Source of the DNA: Bacteroidota bacterium
Lineage (GTDB): Bacteria > Bacteroidota > Bacteroidia > Sphingobacteriales > Sphingobacteriaceae
Assembly: GCA_013289045.1 (NCBI GenBank)
Contig: JABDAU010000003.1
Span: forward strand, 23,528 to 87,527
Length of the DNA stretch: 64,000 nt
Reading direction: 5' to 3'
Position numbers and translations under genes: made by a program. Below are positions 1 to 8,868 of this stretch, piece by piece; position 1 is the stretch's first letter, and each line of letters starts with the position of its first letter. A model generated the notes under the pieces. The model made no database searches. It worked only from the letters and a program-made list of their open reading frames with translations, and had not been told where the DNA came from.

Positions 1-821
1 TTGAAATTACCGTTAATACTGTTAACATCACCAATAAGGATTTTAAATGGAGCACCAGTGTAAACTTCTCTGTCAACCGCTCAAAAGTGCTGAATATAAA
101 CGGCGATACACTTTATAGCGTTACCACCTTTGGCCGCGTAGTAAAGGGTGATCCGCTTAACGAATTTTACGGTTATATACGTGAAGGCGTATGGGGCACC
201 AGCGAAGCCGCGCAAGCCGCTAAATTCAGCGGAAGCGTACCGGGAGATGTTAAATATGCCGACCTGAACCATGATGGCGTACTGGATGCCGGCGACCAAA
301 CCGACCTGGGTAATGCCATGCCGAGCTGGCAAGCTGAAATGACCAATACCATCAGCTATAAAAACTTCACATTCTACCTTGACCTGGAGGGCATGTACGG
401 CAATAATGTATACAACGTGCCCGCAGCGTTAATGGAAGACCCTAATCCAAATGTGAACAGCTTTAAGAGCATATTAAGTGCGTGGACGCCAACCAATCAA
501 AACACGCTGCAGCCAGAACTGCGTCTGCCTAACGACCATTTTTCTTATAGTAATGTCGACAATTATTATTTGCAGAATGCATCATTCCTGCGGGTGAGGA
601 ACGTAGCGCTTAGCTACACCTTTACACAGGCATGGCTTAAAACAATATTGGTTAAAACACTTAACATAGGTGTGAATGTGGAGAACGCGCTGTTGTTTAC
701 GAAGTACAAAGGCTATGATCCGGAAGCATCGTCATTTGGCGGGGGCCTGGAACAAGGGCTTGACGTGTACCAGTATCCTAAACCACGCACTGTTTCTCTT
801 TCTCTTAACGCCACCTTTTAA
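1..821 (+). CDS. SusC/RagA-family TonB-linked outer-membrane protein, C-terminal part
   Basis: The reading frame is open at the left edge, so only the last roughly 272 residues of a SusC-like transporter are present. SusC proteins are TonB-energised outer-membrane barrels that import oligosaccharides delivered by a SusD lipoprotein. Visible family features are alternating barrel strands, the acidic loop ADLNHDGVLDAGDQTDLGN followed by PSW, and a final strand ending in Phe (SLSLNATF). The SusD gene starts 11 bp after the stop codon, which is the usual SusC-SusD arrangement. The plug and N-terminal domain lie outside the window. Family assignment is firm; substrate can only be guessed from the nearby GH43, GH127 and GH38 genes. 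Confidence 0.93.
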   Translation, partial: EITVNTVNITNKDFKWSTSVNFSVNRSKVLNINGDTLYSVTTFGRVVKGDPLNEFYGYIREGVWGTSEAAQAAKFSGSVPGDVKYADLNHDGVLDAGDQTDLGNAMPSWQAEMTNTISYKNFTFYLDLEGMYGNNVYNVPAALMEDPNPNVNSFKSILSAWTPTNQNTLQPELRLPNDHFSYSNVDNYYLQNASFLRVRNVALSYTFTQAWLKTILVKTLNIGVNVENALLFTKYKGYDPEASSFGGGLEQGLDVYQYPKPRTVSLSLNATF

Positions 822-832
822 ACCTAACGAAA

Positions 833-2320
833 ATGAAAAGATTATATATCCTGTTACCGATCATAGTAATTTATTTCAGTTCATGTAAAAAGTTCCTGGC
901 TGAAAAACCATATGGCGTATTAAGCCCTTCTGATTACTATACATCATCCAACCAAATTAGGGCAGCCGTTGATGGCCTTTACACCGGCTTAAGCGGTTAT
1001 TATGCCTCAGAGCTTGCAGTTGCTACCGCCCCGGTATTTGATCTGGAGTATATTACCGGTTACACGGCAAGGCCAAGGTCCGCCACGCCCGACCAGGTGC
1101 AATATTTACAGTTGCCCGTAACTTACAACAATGGCGATGCCGAAACTTTCTGGACATCCACTTACTACCCTGTTGAAAACTGCAATAGCGTAATAGCTAA
1201 CCTTAGCACCTCAACCGTAGTGGATTCTGCCACCCGCCACAAAGAGCTCGGCGAAGCCTATTTTTTACGTGCCTATTATTACTTCAATGCCGTGCGTTTG
1301 TTTGGCAGCATTCCGCTGAAAATTACACCAACAACAGGTATTGACAACGTACAGATCGGAAAATCAACCCCGGATGCCATCTACGCGCAAATTGTAAGCG
1401 ACCTGACCTTTGCAGAAGGATCAGGCCTGCCCTGGACTGATGTAAGCGGGCACGTAAACATGGGCGCTGTAAAGTCACTGCTTACCAAAGTATATCTTAC
1501 CATGGCAGGCTATCCATTGCAAAAAGGCAGCTCTTATTATCAGTTGGCTTATAATAAGTCGCTGGAAGTGATCAATAACGGCAGTTACAGCCTGTTTGCC
1601 AAGTATTCCGATCTCCGCAGCTCGGCATTACAAAACACCGGCGAGCAGATCTTCATGATTCAGCGCTCTTATACCTATACGCCTGATAACAATATCATGC
1701 ATTTTGATTTGCTGCCCTACCCTACAGAACCGATATCGATACTGCCTGATAACGGTGGCGCGATGGCGCCCGATCCCGCGTTTTACAATTCATATAGCAA
1801 TAGCGATGTGCGTAAGCAGAACCAGCAGTTTTACTACACCAGCCATACCCAATATGGCGCGACTAATGTTATCACGCTGCCAATGCCGTACATCTACAAA
1901 TATTGGGATGACCTGGCAGAGCAAACCGGTAAAAACGGTTTGAACAACCCGGTGATCCGCTATGCAGACGTGCTATTGATGTGCGCCGAAGCCAAATCGA
2001 TGGTGGATGGCGGCACCACCAGCGATGCGGCTGCTGTTAGTGCTTATTTCAAAGTGCATAACAGGGCATTCCCGACAGCAACGCAGCCGGCTTCCATTAC
2101 TACCGACCAGGTACAGATGGAACGTTACTGGGAGTTAGCCTATGAATTCCAGACCTGGTTTGATATGACCCGCACCCGTCGTGCATTTGATGTGGCCAAC
2201 AATAAGATGGTCGACCTGATAGGTTACAAAGCGCCACAACACTCAAAGGCCTTTGCGGAGTCGGACCTGGTCATACCGATCCCGTTAACGGAGATACAAA
2301 AAGACCCTAATCTGAAATAA
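833..2320 (+). CDS. SusD/RagB-family nutrient-binding lipoprotein
   Basis: 495 residues. The N-terminus is a lipoprotein signal with lipobox-like FSSC, giving an acylated Cys at about residue 18. SusD proteins sit on the outer surface as a lid on the SusC barrel and bind glycans. Family hallmarks are the N-terminal FLAEKPYGVLSPSDYYTS segment, the helical TPR-like stretch GEAYFLRAYYYF near residue 145, the RYADVLLMCAEA helix, and the C-terminal ERYWELAYEFQTWFDMTRTRR segment, which ends in IPIPLTEIQKDPNLK. It follows the SusC gene directly and precedes a strong terminator, so the two form the end of one transcript. The glycan bound cannot be read from the sequence. Confidence 0.95.
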   Translation: MKRLYILLPIIVIYFSSCKKFLAEKPYGVLSPSDYYTSSNQIRAAVDGLYTGLSGYYASELAVATAPVFDLEYITGYTARPRSATPDQVQYLQLPVTYNNGDAETFWTSTYYPVENCNSVIANLSTSTVVDSATRHKELGEAYFLRAYYYFNAVRLFGSIPLKITPTTGIDNVQIGKSTPDAIYAQIVSDLTFAEGSGLPWTDVSGHVNMGAVKSLLTKVYLTMAGYPLQKGSSYYQLAYNKSLEVINNGSYSLFAKYSDLRSSALQNTGEQIFMIQRSYTYTPDNNIMHFDLLPYPTEPISILPDNGGAMAPDPAFYNSYSNSDVRKQNQQFYYTSHTQYGATNVITLPMPYIYKYWDDLAEQTGKNGLNNPVIRYADVLLMCAEAKSMVDGGTTSDAAAVSAYFKVHNRAFPTATQPASITTDQVQMERYWELAYEFQTWFDMTRTRRAFDVANNKMVDLIGYKAPQHSKAFAESDLVIPIPLTEIQKDPNLK

Positions 2321-2346
2321 ACTTTAATAAACCCAAACCTTAACTG

Positions 2347-2373
2347 AAGCCCTGCAAATGCAGGGTTTTTTTG
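2347..2373 (+). terminator. Rho-independent terminator after SusD
   Basis: A perfect 6-bp GC-rich stem (CCCTGC, loop AAAT, GCAGGG at 2350-2365) is followed by seven T residues. It lies 30 bp after the SusD stop codon and ends the SusC-SusD transcript. Confidence 0.85.
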
Positions 2374-2402
2374 TTTATTGGCTCATTCGACAATATGGAT
2401 CT

Positions 2403-2442
2403 GGACTTCTCAACACAAAAACTTTGGACCTCTCAACAAAAC
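2403..2442 (+). promoter_or_regulatory. Direct repeat, possible AraC-family operator
   Basis: Two imperfect copies of a 17-base word, GGACTTCTCAACACAAA at 2403-2419 and GGACCTCTCAACAAAAC at 2426-2442, sit 23 bp apart and end about 48 bp before the epimerase start codon. Tandem direct repeats about two helical turns apart are typical AraC/XylS sites. An AraC-type gene is the second gene of this operon, so autoregulation is plausible. Function is inferred from spacing only. Confidence 0.45.
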
Positions 2443-2490
2443 ACCATGCCGTTTTTATACCCGAAATTTGCACCATAAAATATAACGAAC

Positions 2491-3552
2491 ATGGAAGATC
2501 AAAATAAAAATACCTGGGTATTGGTAACCGGCGGAACAGGCTTTGTGGGTGTACACTGCATTCTGCAGTTGATGCAAAAAGGCTATAAGGTAAAAACAAC
2601 ACTGCGCTCGATGAACAGGAGAAGTGAAGTGATCGGTATGCTGAAAGAAGGCTGCATCACTTCTCCCGATAGCTATCGGGACACAAACCTTCAATTTATT
2701 GAAGCCGACCTGACCAAAGACGACAACTGGGATAAAGCCGTAAAAGATTGCACGTATGTATTGCACGTTGCCTCGCCTATCCAACTGGCACAGCCGAAAG
2801 ATGAAAACGAGATGATCCGCCCGGCGGTTGATGGCGCATTGCGGGTATTAAAGGCGGCGCGGGATGCAGGCGTGAAACGTGTGGTAATGACCTCAAATTT
2901 CGGCGCGGTTGGGTATAGCCATAAAGACATGAACACGCAGATCACCGAAGAGGACTGGACAGATCCAAATGAAAAAAAGCTGTCCACCTACAACAAATCA
3001 AAAGTACTGGCTGAACGTGCGGCGTGGGATTTTATCCGCAAAGAAGGCGGCGAAATGGAATTGAGCGTGATCAACCCGGTGGCTATTTTTGGCCCATCTT
3101 TAGGCCCCGACCTTTCAAGCGGTTTCGACCTCATAAAAACTGTGATAGATGGAAAAATGAAAGCCATCCCGAACATGACCTTCAACATTGTGGATGTAAG
3201 GGATGTTGCCGATCTGCACATCCGCGCCATGACCAGTCCTGGAGCAAAAGGGCAACGTTTTTTGGCGTTGGCCGGCGGCATTATGTCGCTTCCGCAAATA
3301 GCAAAATTGTTGAAAGACAAGATGCCCCAGGTGGCCGGAAAGGTAACCACTAAAACGTTACCGAACTGGGCTGTGCGCATCACGGCTTTGTTCAACCCAA
3401 AGGCAAAGGCTATTTCTTCAATGCTGGGCATTAATCGCAATACCAGTAATGCAAAGGCACGCAATATTCTCAAATGGCAGCCGATCGCTAATAATGAGGA
3501 AGCGGTGCTGGCATCTGTAGAAAGTATGCTTAAATTTGGTAACATTCAATGA
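2491..3552 (+). CDS. NAD(P)-dependent epimerase/dihydroflavonol-reductase-like extended SDR
   Basis: 353 residues, cytoplasmic. The N-terminal Rossmann motif VTGGTGFVGVHC lies at about residues 13-24. The SDR active site is visible as TSNFGAVGY followed by a YNKSK (YxxxK) motif near residue 167. Aldehyde or ketone reduction is the usual role for this group of extended SDRs; the substrate is unknown. The segment ITSPDSYRDTNLQF appears about five residues longer than relatives I remember, and it coincides with an 18-bp perfect palindrome in the DNA (separate entry). The gene overlaps the downstream AraC gene by four bases (ATGA), indicating translational coupling. Confidence 0.88.
   Translation: MEDQNKNTWVLVTGGTGFVGVHCILQLMQKGYKVKTTLRSMNRRSEVIGMLKEGCITSPDSYRDTNLQFIEADLTKDDNWDKAVKDCTYVLHVASPIQLAQPKDENEMIRPAVDGALRVLKAARDAGVKRVVMTSNFGAVGYSHKDMNTQITEEDWTDPNEKKLSTYNKSKVLAERAAWDFIRKEGGEMELSVINPVAIFGPSLGPDLSSGFDLIKTVIDGKMKAIPNMTFNIVDVRDVADLHIRAMTSPGAKGQRFLALAGGIMSLPQIAKLLKDKMPQVAGKVTTKTLPNWAVRITALFNPKAKAISSMLGINRNTSNAKARNILKWQPIANNEEAVLASVESMLKFGNIQ
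2664..2681. repeat. 18-bp perfect palindrome inside the epimerase gene
   Basis: TCCCGATAGCTATCGGGA reads the same on both strands and lies in the coding region of the extended SDR, encoding about PDSYRD. From memory this palindrome recurs between and within genes of Bacteroidota, so it may be a mobile or dispersed repeat that inserted in frame. That recurrence was not checked here. Confidence 0.7.
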
Positions 3553-4334
3553 GAGCCACCGAGATCAAATCGTGTTACATCGGCCCGGAAATATCACCGG
3601 AACAGTTTGTGCCTGAACACTTTTTTGTGTATGTGGGCAAGGGGATGATACACGGTTACGACGGGCACAAAAATTACACGTTAAGGTCCGGCGAAGGCTG
3701 CGTGGTGCGTAAAAACCGGCTGGCCCGGTACAACAAGCAAAAGGAAAATGATGAATTTGAAAAAGTGATCATCATTTTTGATGAACCATTCCTGAAAGGC
3801 TTCCTTTCGCGCCACAAGATTCGGATTCCTGAGCCGGAAAATACAGACGTTTTTCTGCGCACAGGCAAGAATAATTTAATTACAAACTTCGTTTATTCGC
3901 TAATGCCATACTACAACCGCAGCGGCAGGATCGACGGGCGCTTTGCCGACATTAAACGCGAAGAATTATTGCTGATACTCCTACAATCGCAACATGAGCT
4001 TGCCGCTGTTTTATTCGATTTTGGCATTCCGGAGAAGATCAATATCGAGGCCTTCATGAACCGCAACTTCCGTTTCAATGTAAGTATCGAGCGGTTCGCC
4101 TGGCTTACGGGCCGCAGCCTGTCATCCTTTAAGCGCGATTTTAAACAAACTTTTAATGACACGCCAAATCGCTGGCTTATCAATAAAAGGCTTGAGGAAG
4201 CGCATTTCCTTATCAACAAAAAACTAAAAAGACCATCCGAAATTTACCTCGAACTCGGCTTCGAAAACCTGTCGCACTTTACATTTGCATTTAAAAAAAT
4301 GTTTGGGCATTCGCCGACAGTGCTGGTTGGTTAG
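3549..4334 (+). CDS. AraC-family transcriptional regulator
   Basis: 261 residues. The N-terminal half is a cupin-like sensing region (residues about 15-140). The C-terminal AraC DNA-binding domain has two helix-turn-helix units: the first in VSIERFAWLTGRSLSSFKRDF near residue 178, the second ending in YLELGFENLSHFTFAFKKMFG. It overlaps the epimerase gene by four bases and so probably controls that gene and itself. The ligand is unknown. The direct repeat at 2403-2442 is a candidate binding site. Confidence 0.93.
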   Translation: MRATEIKSCYIGPEISPEQFVPEHFFVYVGKGMIHGYDGHKNYTLRSGEGCVVRKNRLARYNKQKENDEFEKVIIIFDEPFLKGFLSRHKIRIPEPENTDVFLRTGKNNLITNFVYSLMPYYNRSGRIDGRFADIKREELLLILLQSQHELAAVLFDFGIPEKINIEAFMNRNFRFNVSIERFAWLTGRSLSSFKRDFKQTFNDTPNRWLINKRLEEAHFLINKKLKRPSEIYLELGFENLSHFTFAFKKMFGHSPTVLVG

Positions 4335-4362
4335 CAATAGTTTCCGTAAATTGTGCTATTCC

Positions 4363-5046
4363 ATGCGTTTTAAATACAAATTATCCTGCGTGCTGCTGTT
4401 TTCGGTAATGGCTGGTTGTTTTACCTGTTATAAGACATCGGCTGGTGCTGTGCCGCTGTATAAGGATTCCATTTTACAAAAAAGAAATCTAATAATAAAT
4501 GGAATAAAATATACGGTGATCAACAGCCATTGCGATTCTACCTCAGCACTTGTCATCAAAAACAATCAGGGCCGGGTTGTATTTACACATATTGAGGCTA
4601 TCGGCATTGGCAATATTAAATTTATTGATTTCGACGGCGATGACTATAAGGATATTGAGTTAGAATTATTGGTCGCTGATTCGGAACAGGAAGACCTTGT
4701 ATTATATGATCCTCAAACCAGGAAGTTTGTATTCGCCGGAAATTGCCCTCAGGGGCAACATCTTAAACACACAAAGTACTATTATACTTATGAAGATTGC
4801 TGCGCAGGCCGCAATTGGGACAGTGAGTTATTTTACATTGCTAATGCAAAAATGGTCATCATTGGTAAAGTTGTTTACAGCGATGGTGATGGCCTCGCAT
4901 TTTACAAATTCAGGAACGGGAAAAAGATGCTATTCAAAAAACGAATGGCGCGCATTAATGGCGATACACCTGTATTGACCGGGCCGCACATTGATTTTGA
5001 TATAGATAAATACTGGCCCAGAAACTGGTCGCTTTATACAAACTAA
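4363..5046 (+). CDS. Hypothetical lipoprotein
   Basis: 227 residues from ATG 4363. This start is preferred because the open frame farther upstream overlaps the AraC gene and the residues from here form a signal sequence: basic MRFKYK, a hydrophobic stretch, then a lipobox-like VMAGC. The mature part contains FIDFDGDDYKDIELE, resembling the Asp-rich calcium-binding loops of VCBS/FG-GAP proteins, plus a Cys-rich EDCCAGRNWDSE segment. I do not recognise the family. It lies between two oxidoreductase-AraC cassettes and converges with the minus-strand AraC gene 8 bp downstream. Exported location is likely; function is unknown. Confidence 0.7.
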   Translation: MRFKYKLSCVLLFSVMAGCFTCYKTSAGAVPLYKDSILQKRNLIINGIKYTVINSHCDSTSALVIKNNQGRVVFTHIEAIGIGNIKFIDFDGDDYKDIELELLVADSEQEDLVLYDPQTRKFVFAGNCPQGQHLKHTKYYYTYEDCCAGRNWDSELFYIANAKMVIIGKVVYSDGDGLAFYKFRNGKKMLFKKRMARINGDTPVLTGPHIDFDIDKYWPRNWSLYTN

Positions 5047-5054
5047 ACCCTCTT

Positions 5055-5972
5055 TCAATTAAACGCCTGCCTGAATTCCAGCGGAGAAATACTAGTTTTG
5101 GTTTTGAATAATTTACTGAAGGATTGCGGGTGTTCAAAACCTAACTCGTAGGCGATCTCGCTTACTGACAAACCTGTAGTCGACAGCTTTTCCTTTGCTT
5201 TCTGAATCAGTTTCTCATGGATATGCTGCTGGGTATTCATACCGGTAAGTACGCGCAGCATGCTACCCAAATAACCCGGCGAGACATTTAAACTTTCCGC
5301 CACATGACTTACCGTTGGCAAACCGCTTTTTATGAGCTCGTCGCCATCAAAATAACTGTTCAGCAAGGTTTCTAACTTATCCAGCAATTGGTGGTGAGTG
5401 ATCTTGCGGGTGATAAACTGGCGGTGATAAAAACGCTCCGAATAACTGAGCAAAAGCTCCATCTGGGCAATAATGATATCCTGGCTGAACTTATCGATAT
5501 TGGATCGATATTCCTGCTCAATATTGCGCATGATGTTTGCAATGATCCCTTCTTCTTTTTCTGAAAGAAACAAAGCCTCGTTAACCGAATAATCGAAAAA
5601 CTCGTATTTCCTGATATTTTTCGCTAATGGCGTATTCCACAAAAAATCGGGATGGATGAGCAGCAACCAGCCCGAATGTTTTATACCGCCAGGATTAGTT
5701 TCTATCCTGAATACCTGCCCAGGCGCCATAAAGGTCATGATGCCATCGTTGAAATCATGCTCCTGTTGCCCGTAAATCACTTTGGCATTAAAATTTCTTT
5801 TCATCGCAATGGAATAGAAATCAAATGTCAGGTTTACGATCTCATGAACGTGCACGGGTTCCGCATACTCCATATTGATCAGGCTGATTAACGGGTGCTC
5901 AGGCCCCGGAAATTTTCTGGCCTCGAAGAACTCGCTTATGGTTTTAAACCGGTGGATGGGTATGCCTGCCAT
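5055..5972 (-). CDS. AraC-family transcriptional regulator
   Basis: 305 residues. Residues about 20-180 form a ligand-sensing beta-rich domain (HVHEIVNLTFDFYSI, MAPGQVFRIE). Residues about 200-303 are the AraC DNA-binding domain, with VSHVAESLNVSPGYLGSMLR as first helix-turn-helix and VSEIAYELGFEHPQSFSKLFK as the second. It starts 11 bp after the stop codon of the NmrA-like gene and is therefore in its operon. The pair mirrors the epimerase-AraC pair at 2491-4334, with an oxidoreductase first and its regulator second. Inducer unknown. Confidence 0.93.
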   Translation of the reverse strand: MAGIPIHRFKTISEFFEARKFPGPEHPLISLINMEYAEPVHVHEIVNLTFDFYSIAMKRNFNAKVIYGQQEHDFNDGIMTFMAPGQVFRIETNPGGIKHSGWLLLIHPDFLWNTPLAKNIRKYEFFDYSVNEALFLSEKEEGIIANIMRNIEQEYRSNIDKFSQDIIIAQMELLLSYSERFYHRQFITRKITHHQLLDKLETLLNSYFDGDELIKSGLPTVSHVAESLNVSPGYLGSMLRVLTGMNTQQHIHEKLIQKAKEKLSTTGLSVSEIAYELGFEHPQSFSKLFKTKTSISPLEFRQAFN

Positions 5973-5983
5973 ATCACAATATA

Positions 5984-6880
5984 CTATTGTTTGTTATAAG
6001 CTGCTGCAAATTGCTTTGCAAAATCTTTCACTTTTACTTTTCCCAATACAGGATGGTGCGCAAAATAATCATCGTACAAGCCTTTTTCATAGGCCGCGGT
6101 CATTTCCACATAGCCGGCAGCTGTTTTGGGGTTCATGCCTGCCCCTACCAAGCCATTAAGGAATTGCTCGTCCGGGATCTGTTGCCATTTCACATCCCTG
6201 CCAATCGCTTCACCTAAAATTTGAGCAATCTCGTTTGGCGAAACCTCATCGCTGGCTATATAACGGACAGTCCTTCCCTCAAAAGGTTTTTTCATTTCCT
6301 CGGCGATCACTGCTGCAATATCCAATGGCGAAACCCATGGGCTTTTTACATCGCCTCCGTAATTGGCAGTTATTGCGCCATATTTCTTTATCGGTTCTAT
6401 AAATGCAAACATATTGGTATAAAAGCCAACCGGGCGTATAAATTTAATAGCCACATCTTCAGGCAATTGTTTCAGTATGGTCTCTACATTGTAATGAAAA
6501 GCCAGCAAACCGTTGCCTTCAGCCATATGTGCGCCGATACTGCTCAGGTGCACCACTTTCTTCACGCCCGATTGCTCAATAGCCTGTTTATATTTCATGC
6601 CGATCTCTGTAATAGTTGCCACAACATCCACATTCGGATCAAAGAAAGCGCCTTGCCTGAGTGATTCCATCACATAAACCACATCGGCTCCTTTAAATGT
6701 TTTTGCCAAAAATGCGGCATATTCCATGCTGCCGATAGCCGCCTTTGCGCCGATGGCTTCAATAGCCTCTTGCCTGTTGGGGTTACTGCTGATCACGGTA
6801 ACCTCGTGTCCTTTTTGCACCAGCTCCGTTGCCAATGGCCTGCCAATATTCCCTAACGAACCTGTTAATGTAATTTTCAT
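5984..6880 (-). CDS. NmrA-like NAD(P)-binding oxidoreductase (atypical SDR)
   Basis: 298 residues. The N-terminus MKITLTGSLGNIGRPLA carries the TGxxGxxG nucleotide-binding loop. The rest resembles NmrA/QorB-type atypical SDRs (VKKVVHLSSIGAHM, IKFIRPVGFYTNM, VSPLDIAAVIAEEM), which often lack the YxxxK pair and act as quinone reductases or redox sensors. It is the first gene of a two-gene operon with an AraC regulator. The exact activity cannot be assigned. Confidence 0.85.
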   Translation of the reverse strand: MKITLTGSLGNIGRPLATELVQKGHEVTVISSNPNRQEAIEAIGAKAAIGSMEYAAFLAKTFKGADVVYVMESLRQGAFFDPNVDVVATITEIGMKYKQAIEQSGVKKVVHLSSIGAHMAEGNGLLAFHYNVETILKQLPEDVAIKFIRPVGFYTNMFAFIEPIKKYGAITANYGGDVKSPWVSPLDIAAVIAEEMKKPFEGRTVRYIASDEVSPNEIAQILGEAIGRDVKWQQIPDEQFLNGLVGAGMNPKTAAGYVEMTAAYEKGLYDDYFAHHPVLGKVKVKDFAKQFAAAYNKQ

Positions 6881-7232
6881 CGTTTAATTGTTTAATGAAT
6901 ACGAAACTACCTGCGGAAGTTTCTTTTTGATTTGTTTTGACAGATCAAAATTCAATAGAAAATAACAGGTAAATTGAACCGAATCGATGTTTGTTGTAGC
7001 CGAAATGGATTGATGTAACTGCTGTGTAGATATTGGTCTTAGCTCGAAGTGCACGTCGTAAAACAAATCAATTCTTCCGATGTAATTATCCCTTACATGA
7101 ATTTTTACGAACATTGCCTTACTGGCTCATGAAAGACGGGTTTGGGCAGCACTGCTTTTTTACAATACAGATCGATACAAGCTTTCTGCCCTGGCAGGCG
7201 AAGGAAATGTCGTTATAAGCTATAAACCCTTT
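6881..7232. other. Gene-free interval upstream of the NmrA-AraC operon
   Basis: About 350 bp without a convincing gene; short open frames here have no signal or domain. The half nearer the NmrA gene holds an operator-like cluster at 6925-6950: TTTTGA twice, 10 bp apart, then TCAAAA inverted. A near-consensus -7 box (TAGTTTCG, minus strand, 6902-6909) lies between that cluster and the start codon. The other half, 3' of the GH43 gene, shows no clear terminator. Confidence 0.4.
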
Positions 7233-8744
7233 TTATTCTTTCGGTTGATAAACAAAATTTTTAAAAGTAACCGTGCCATTTCCGATAGCACATAGTGCGA
7301 TACGCATGCTCAGAAAACCTCCCAGCGTATTATGGTTAAGCCCGGAAACCTCAAGCGAACTTTCTATCTTCAACCATTTTTGCCCGTTGGTACTGTAATA
7401 CATATCCACGGTATTATTGATGTTTTTAAGGCGCAAAAAAATGTGTCTTTTCTTTATTCCTTTTTCTGTTGCAAATTGCCATCCCCTGATGTTGGCAAGG
7501 ATGTCGTCCTTATCTGCCAGTATCCCCGAATTAGCAGTGTTGTTATAGAACATCACCAGCCCGCCAATGGCATCTCCTTCAATCTGCATTTCTACCTGGG
7601 CAGTGTAAGAATGGTTAGCCGTCACGCACAACAATGGCGCACAATCGCCTATGGTATGGCCTTTCGCTTTTATCACCAATCCATTGTCTGTGCAGCGGAA
7701 ACGTGTGGTATCATATTCATCAAAAAATTGCCATTGCGGTTTCAAATCACCACCCGTAAAGCTATCGCTAAGCGAATACACGGTTTTAGTACCCGACAGT
7801 AACGGGTTCCTGATAGGCCTATCGGTTTTAATATTAGCCGGTGTTATGTACCATCCATCCGGTGTCCATTCCACCGGCTGCAATAAGGTTTGCCGGCCCA
7901 TATTATAAAACCCCTTTTCGTAACCGTGAAATACCAGCCACCATTTCCCCTTTGCATCTTCAAACAAGGTACCGTGCCCCTTTGACCACCACCTTTCAGT
8001 ATTTTCTTTTGTACGGATGATAGGATTGTAAGGTGAATTTTCCCACGGCCCGAACGGAGATTTGGATCTTGCTGAAATAACCATGTGACTGGTTGCAGGT
8101 CCGGCTGTTCCGCCCTCGGCAACAGTGAGATAATAATAGTCGCCACGTTTGGTTACTTTGGGGCCTTCAAGGCAAAAACATTCAATTGTCCAGTCGCGTG
8201 GTATTGGCCAGCCGCTGTAGGCATGCTTGAGTTCGCCTGTAACAGAAAGGCCGTCGTCTGCAAGCTGAACATAGTCGCCACTGTTGAAATACAGGTAGCG
8301 CTTGCCATCGTTATCGGTAAAATGCCCGGGGTCTATAAAGTTTAGCTTTAAATCTACCGGGTCGCTCCATGGCCCTGCAATTGATTTGGCCGTAACCACA
8401 TAAATGGTTTGCCCTGCCGGGAAATAAATATAGTACCTGTCCTTGTACTTTACAAGGTCAGGCGCCCAAACTGAGCCCACGTATTTATGTAGTGCATGTG
8501 TAACCGGCGTCCAGTTAACCAGGTCTTTCGAGTGCCATATCAATAGGCCCGGGTAGTAATTGAATGAAGAATGCGTAATATAATAATCGCCACCATCCCG
8601 CAGAATACTGGGGTCAGGATGATCGCCGGTAAATATCGGGTTCAGGTAATAGCCGGGCCCTTTAGCATTTGCCTTAAACTGGCTTTGCGCATGGGCCAAA
8701 CTGCCCATCAGTGCAAGCATAACTACGATAAATATCTTCTTCAT
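7233..8744 (-). CDS. Secreted glycoside hydrolase family 43 enzyme (arabinofuranosidase/xylosidase type)
   Basis: 503 residues with signal peptide MKKIFIVVMLALMGSLAHAQ. The five-bladed propeller active site is readable: Asp44 in GDHPDPS as base, Asp138 in FIDPGHF as pKa modulator and Glu193 in CLEGPK as acid. The conserved VWAPDL lies at residues 92-97. Residues about 325-503 form a C-terminal beta-sandwich of the GH43-associated type. GH43 enzymes release alpha-L-arabinofuranose or beta-D-xylose from plant glycans. It lies 124 bp downstream of the GH127 gene on the same strand, and both genes share an upstream motif. Periplasmic or surface location is inferred from the signal peptide. Confidence 0.94.
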   Translation of the reverse strand: MKKIFIVVMLALMGSLAHAQSQFKANAKGPGYYLNPIFTGDHPDPSILRDGGDYYITHSSFNYYPGLLIWHSKDLVNWTPVTHALHKYVGSVWAPDLVKYKDRYYIYFPAGQTIYVVTAKSIAGPWSDPVDLKLNFIDPGHFTDNDGKRYLYFNSGDYVQLADDGLSVTGELKHAYSGWPIPRDWTIECFCLEGPKVTKRGDYYYLTVAEGGTAGPATSHMVISARSKSPFGPWENSPYNPIIRTKENTERWWSKGHGTLFEDAKGKWWLVFHGYEKGFYNMGRQTLLQPVEWTPDGWYITPANIKTDRPIRNPLLSGTKTVYSLSDSFTGGDLKPQWQFFDEYDTTRFRCTDNGLVIKAKGHTIGDCAPLLCVTANHSYTAQVEMQIEGDAIGGLVMFYNNTANSGILADKDDILANIRGWQFATEKGIKKRHIFLRLKNINNTVDMYYSTNGQKWLKIESSLEVSGLNHNTLGGFLSMRIALCAIGNGTVTFKNFVYQPKE

Positions 8745-8784
8745 TCTTAAGTGTAAGGTTAAAGAATACTTCGCTTACGCTTTA

Positions 8785-8809
8785 AAACAATTGTTAATGT
8801 TTATCCCAT
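8785..8809 (-). promoter_or_regulatory. Operator-like motif upstream of GH43
   Basis: The plus strand reads AAACAATTGTT, four bases, then TTTATCCCAT. The same two words with nearly the same spacing occur upstream of GH127 at 10943-10968. The core AACAATTGTT is a perfect palindrome and ends about 41 bp before the GH43 start codon. TTAATGTT is also repeated at 8794-8801 and 8809-8816. A shared regulator of the two hydrolase genes is the likely reading. Confidence 0.5.
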
Positions 8810-8868
8810 TAATGTTAGCACATAATGCCTATTTGCGTCACTCTCATTCCAACGCTCTTTACTCAATT

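Noticed and set aside
6884..7114. A 76-codon minus-strand open frame upstream of the NmrA-like gene
   Set aside because: No signal, domain or operon spacing, and it covers the probable promoter and operator of the neighbouring operon.
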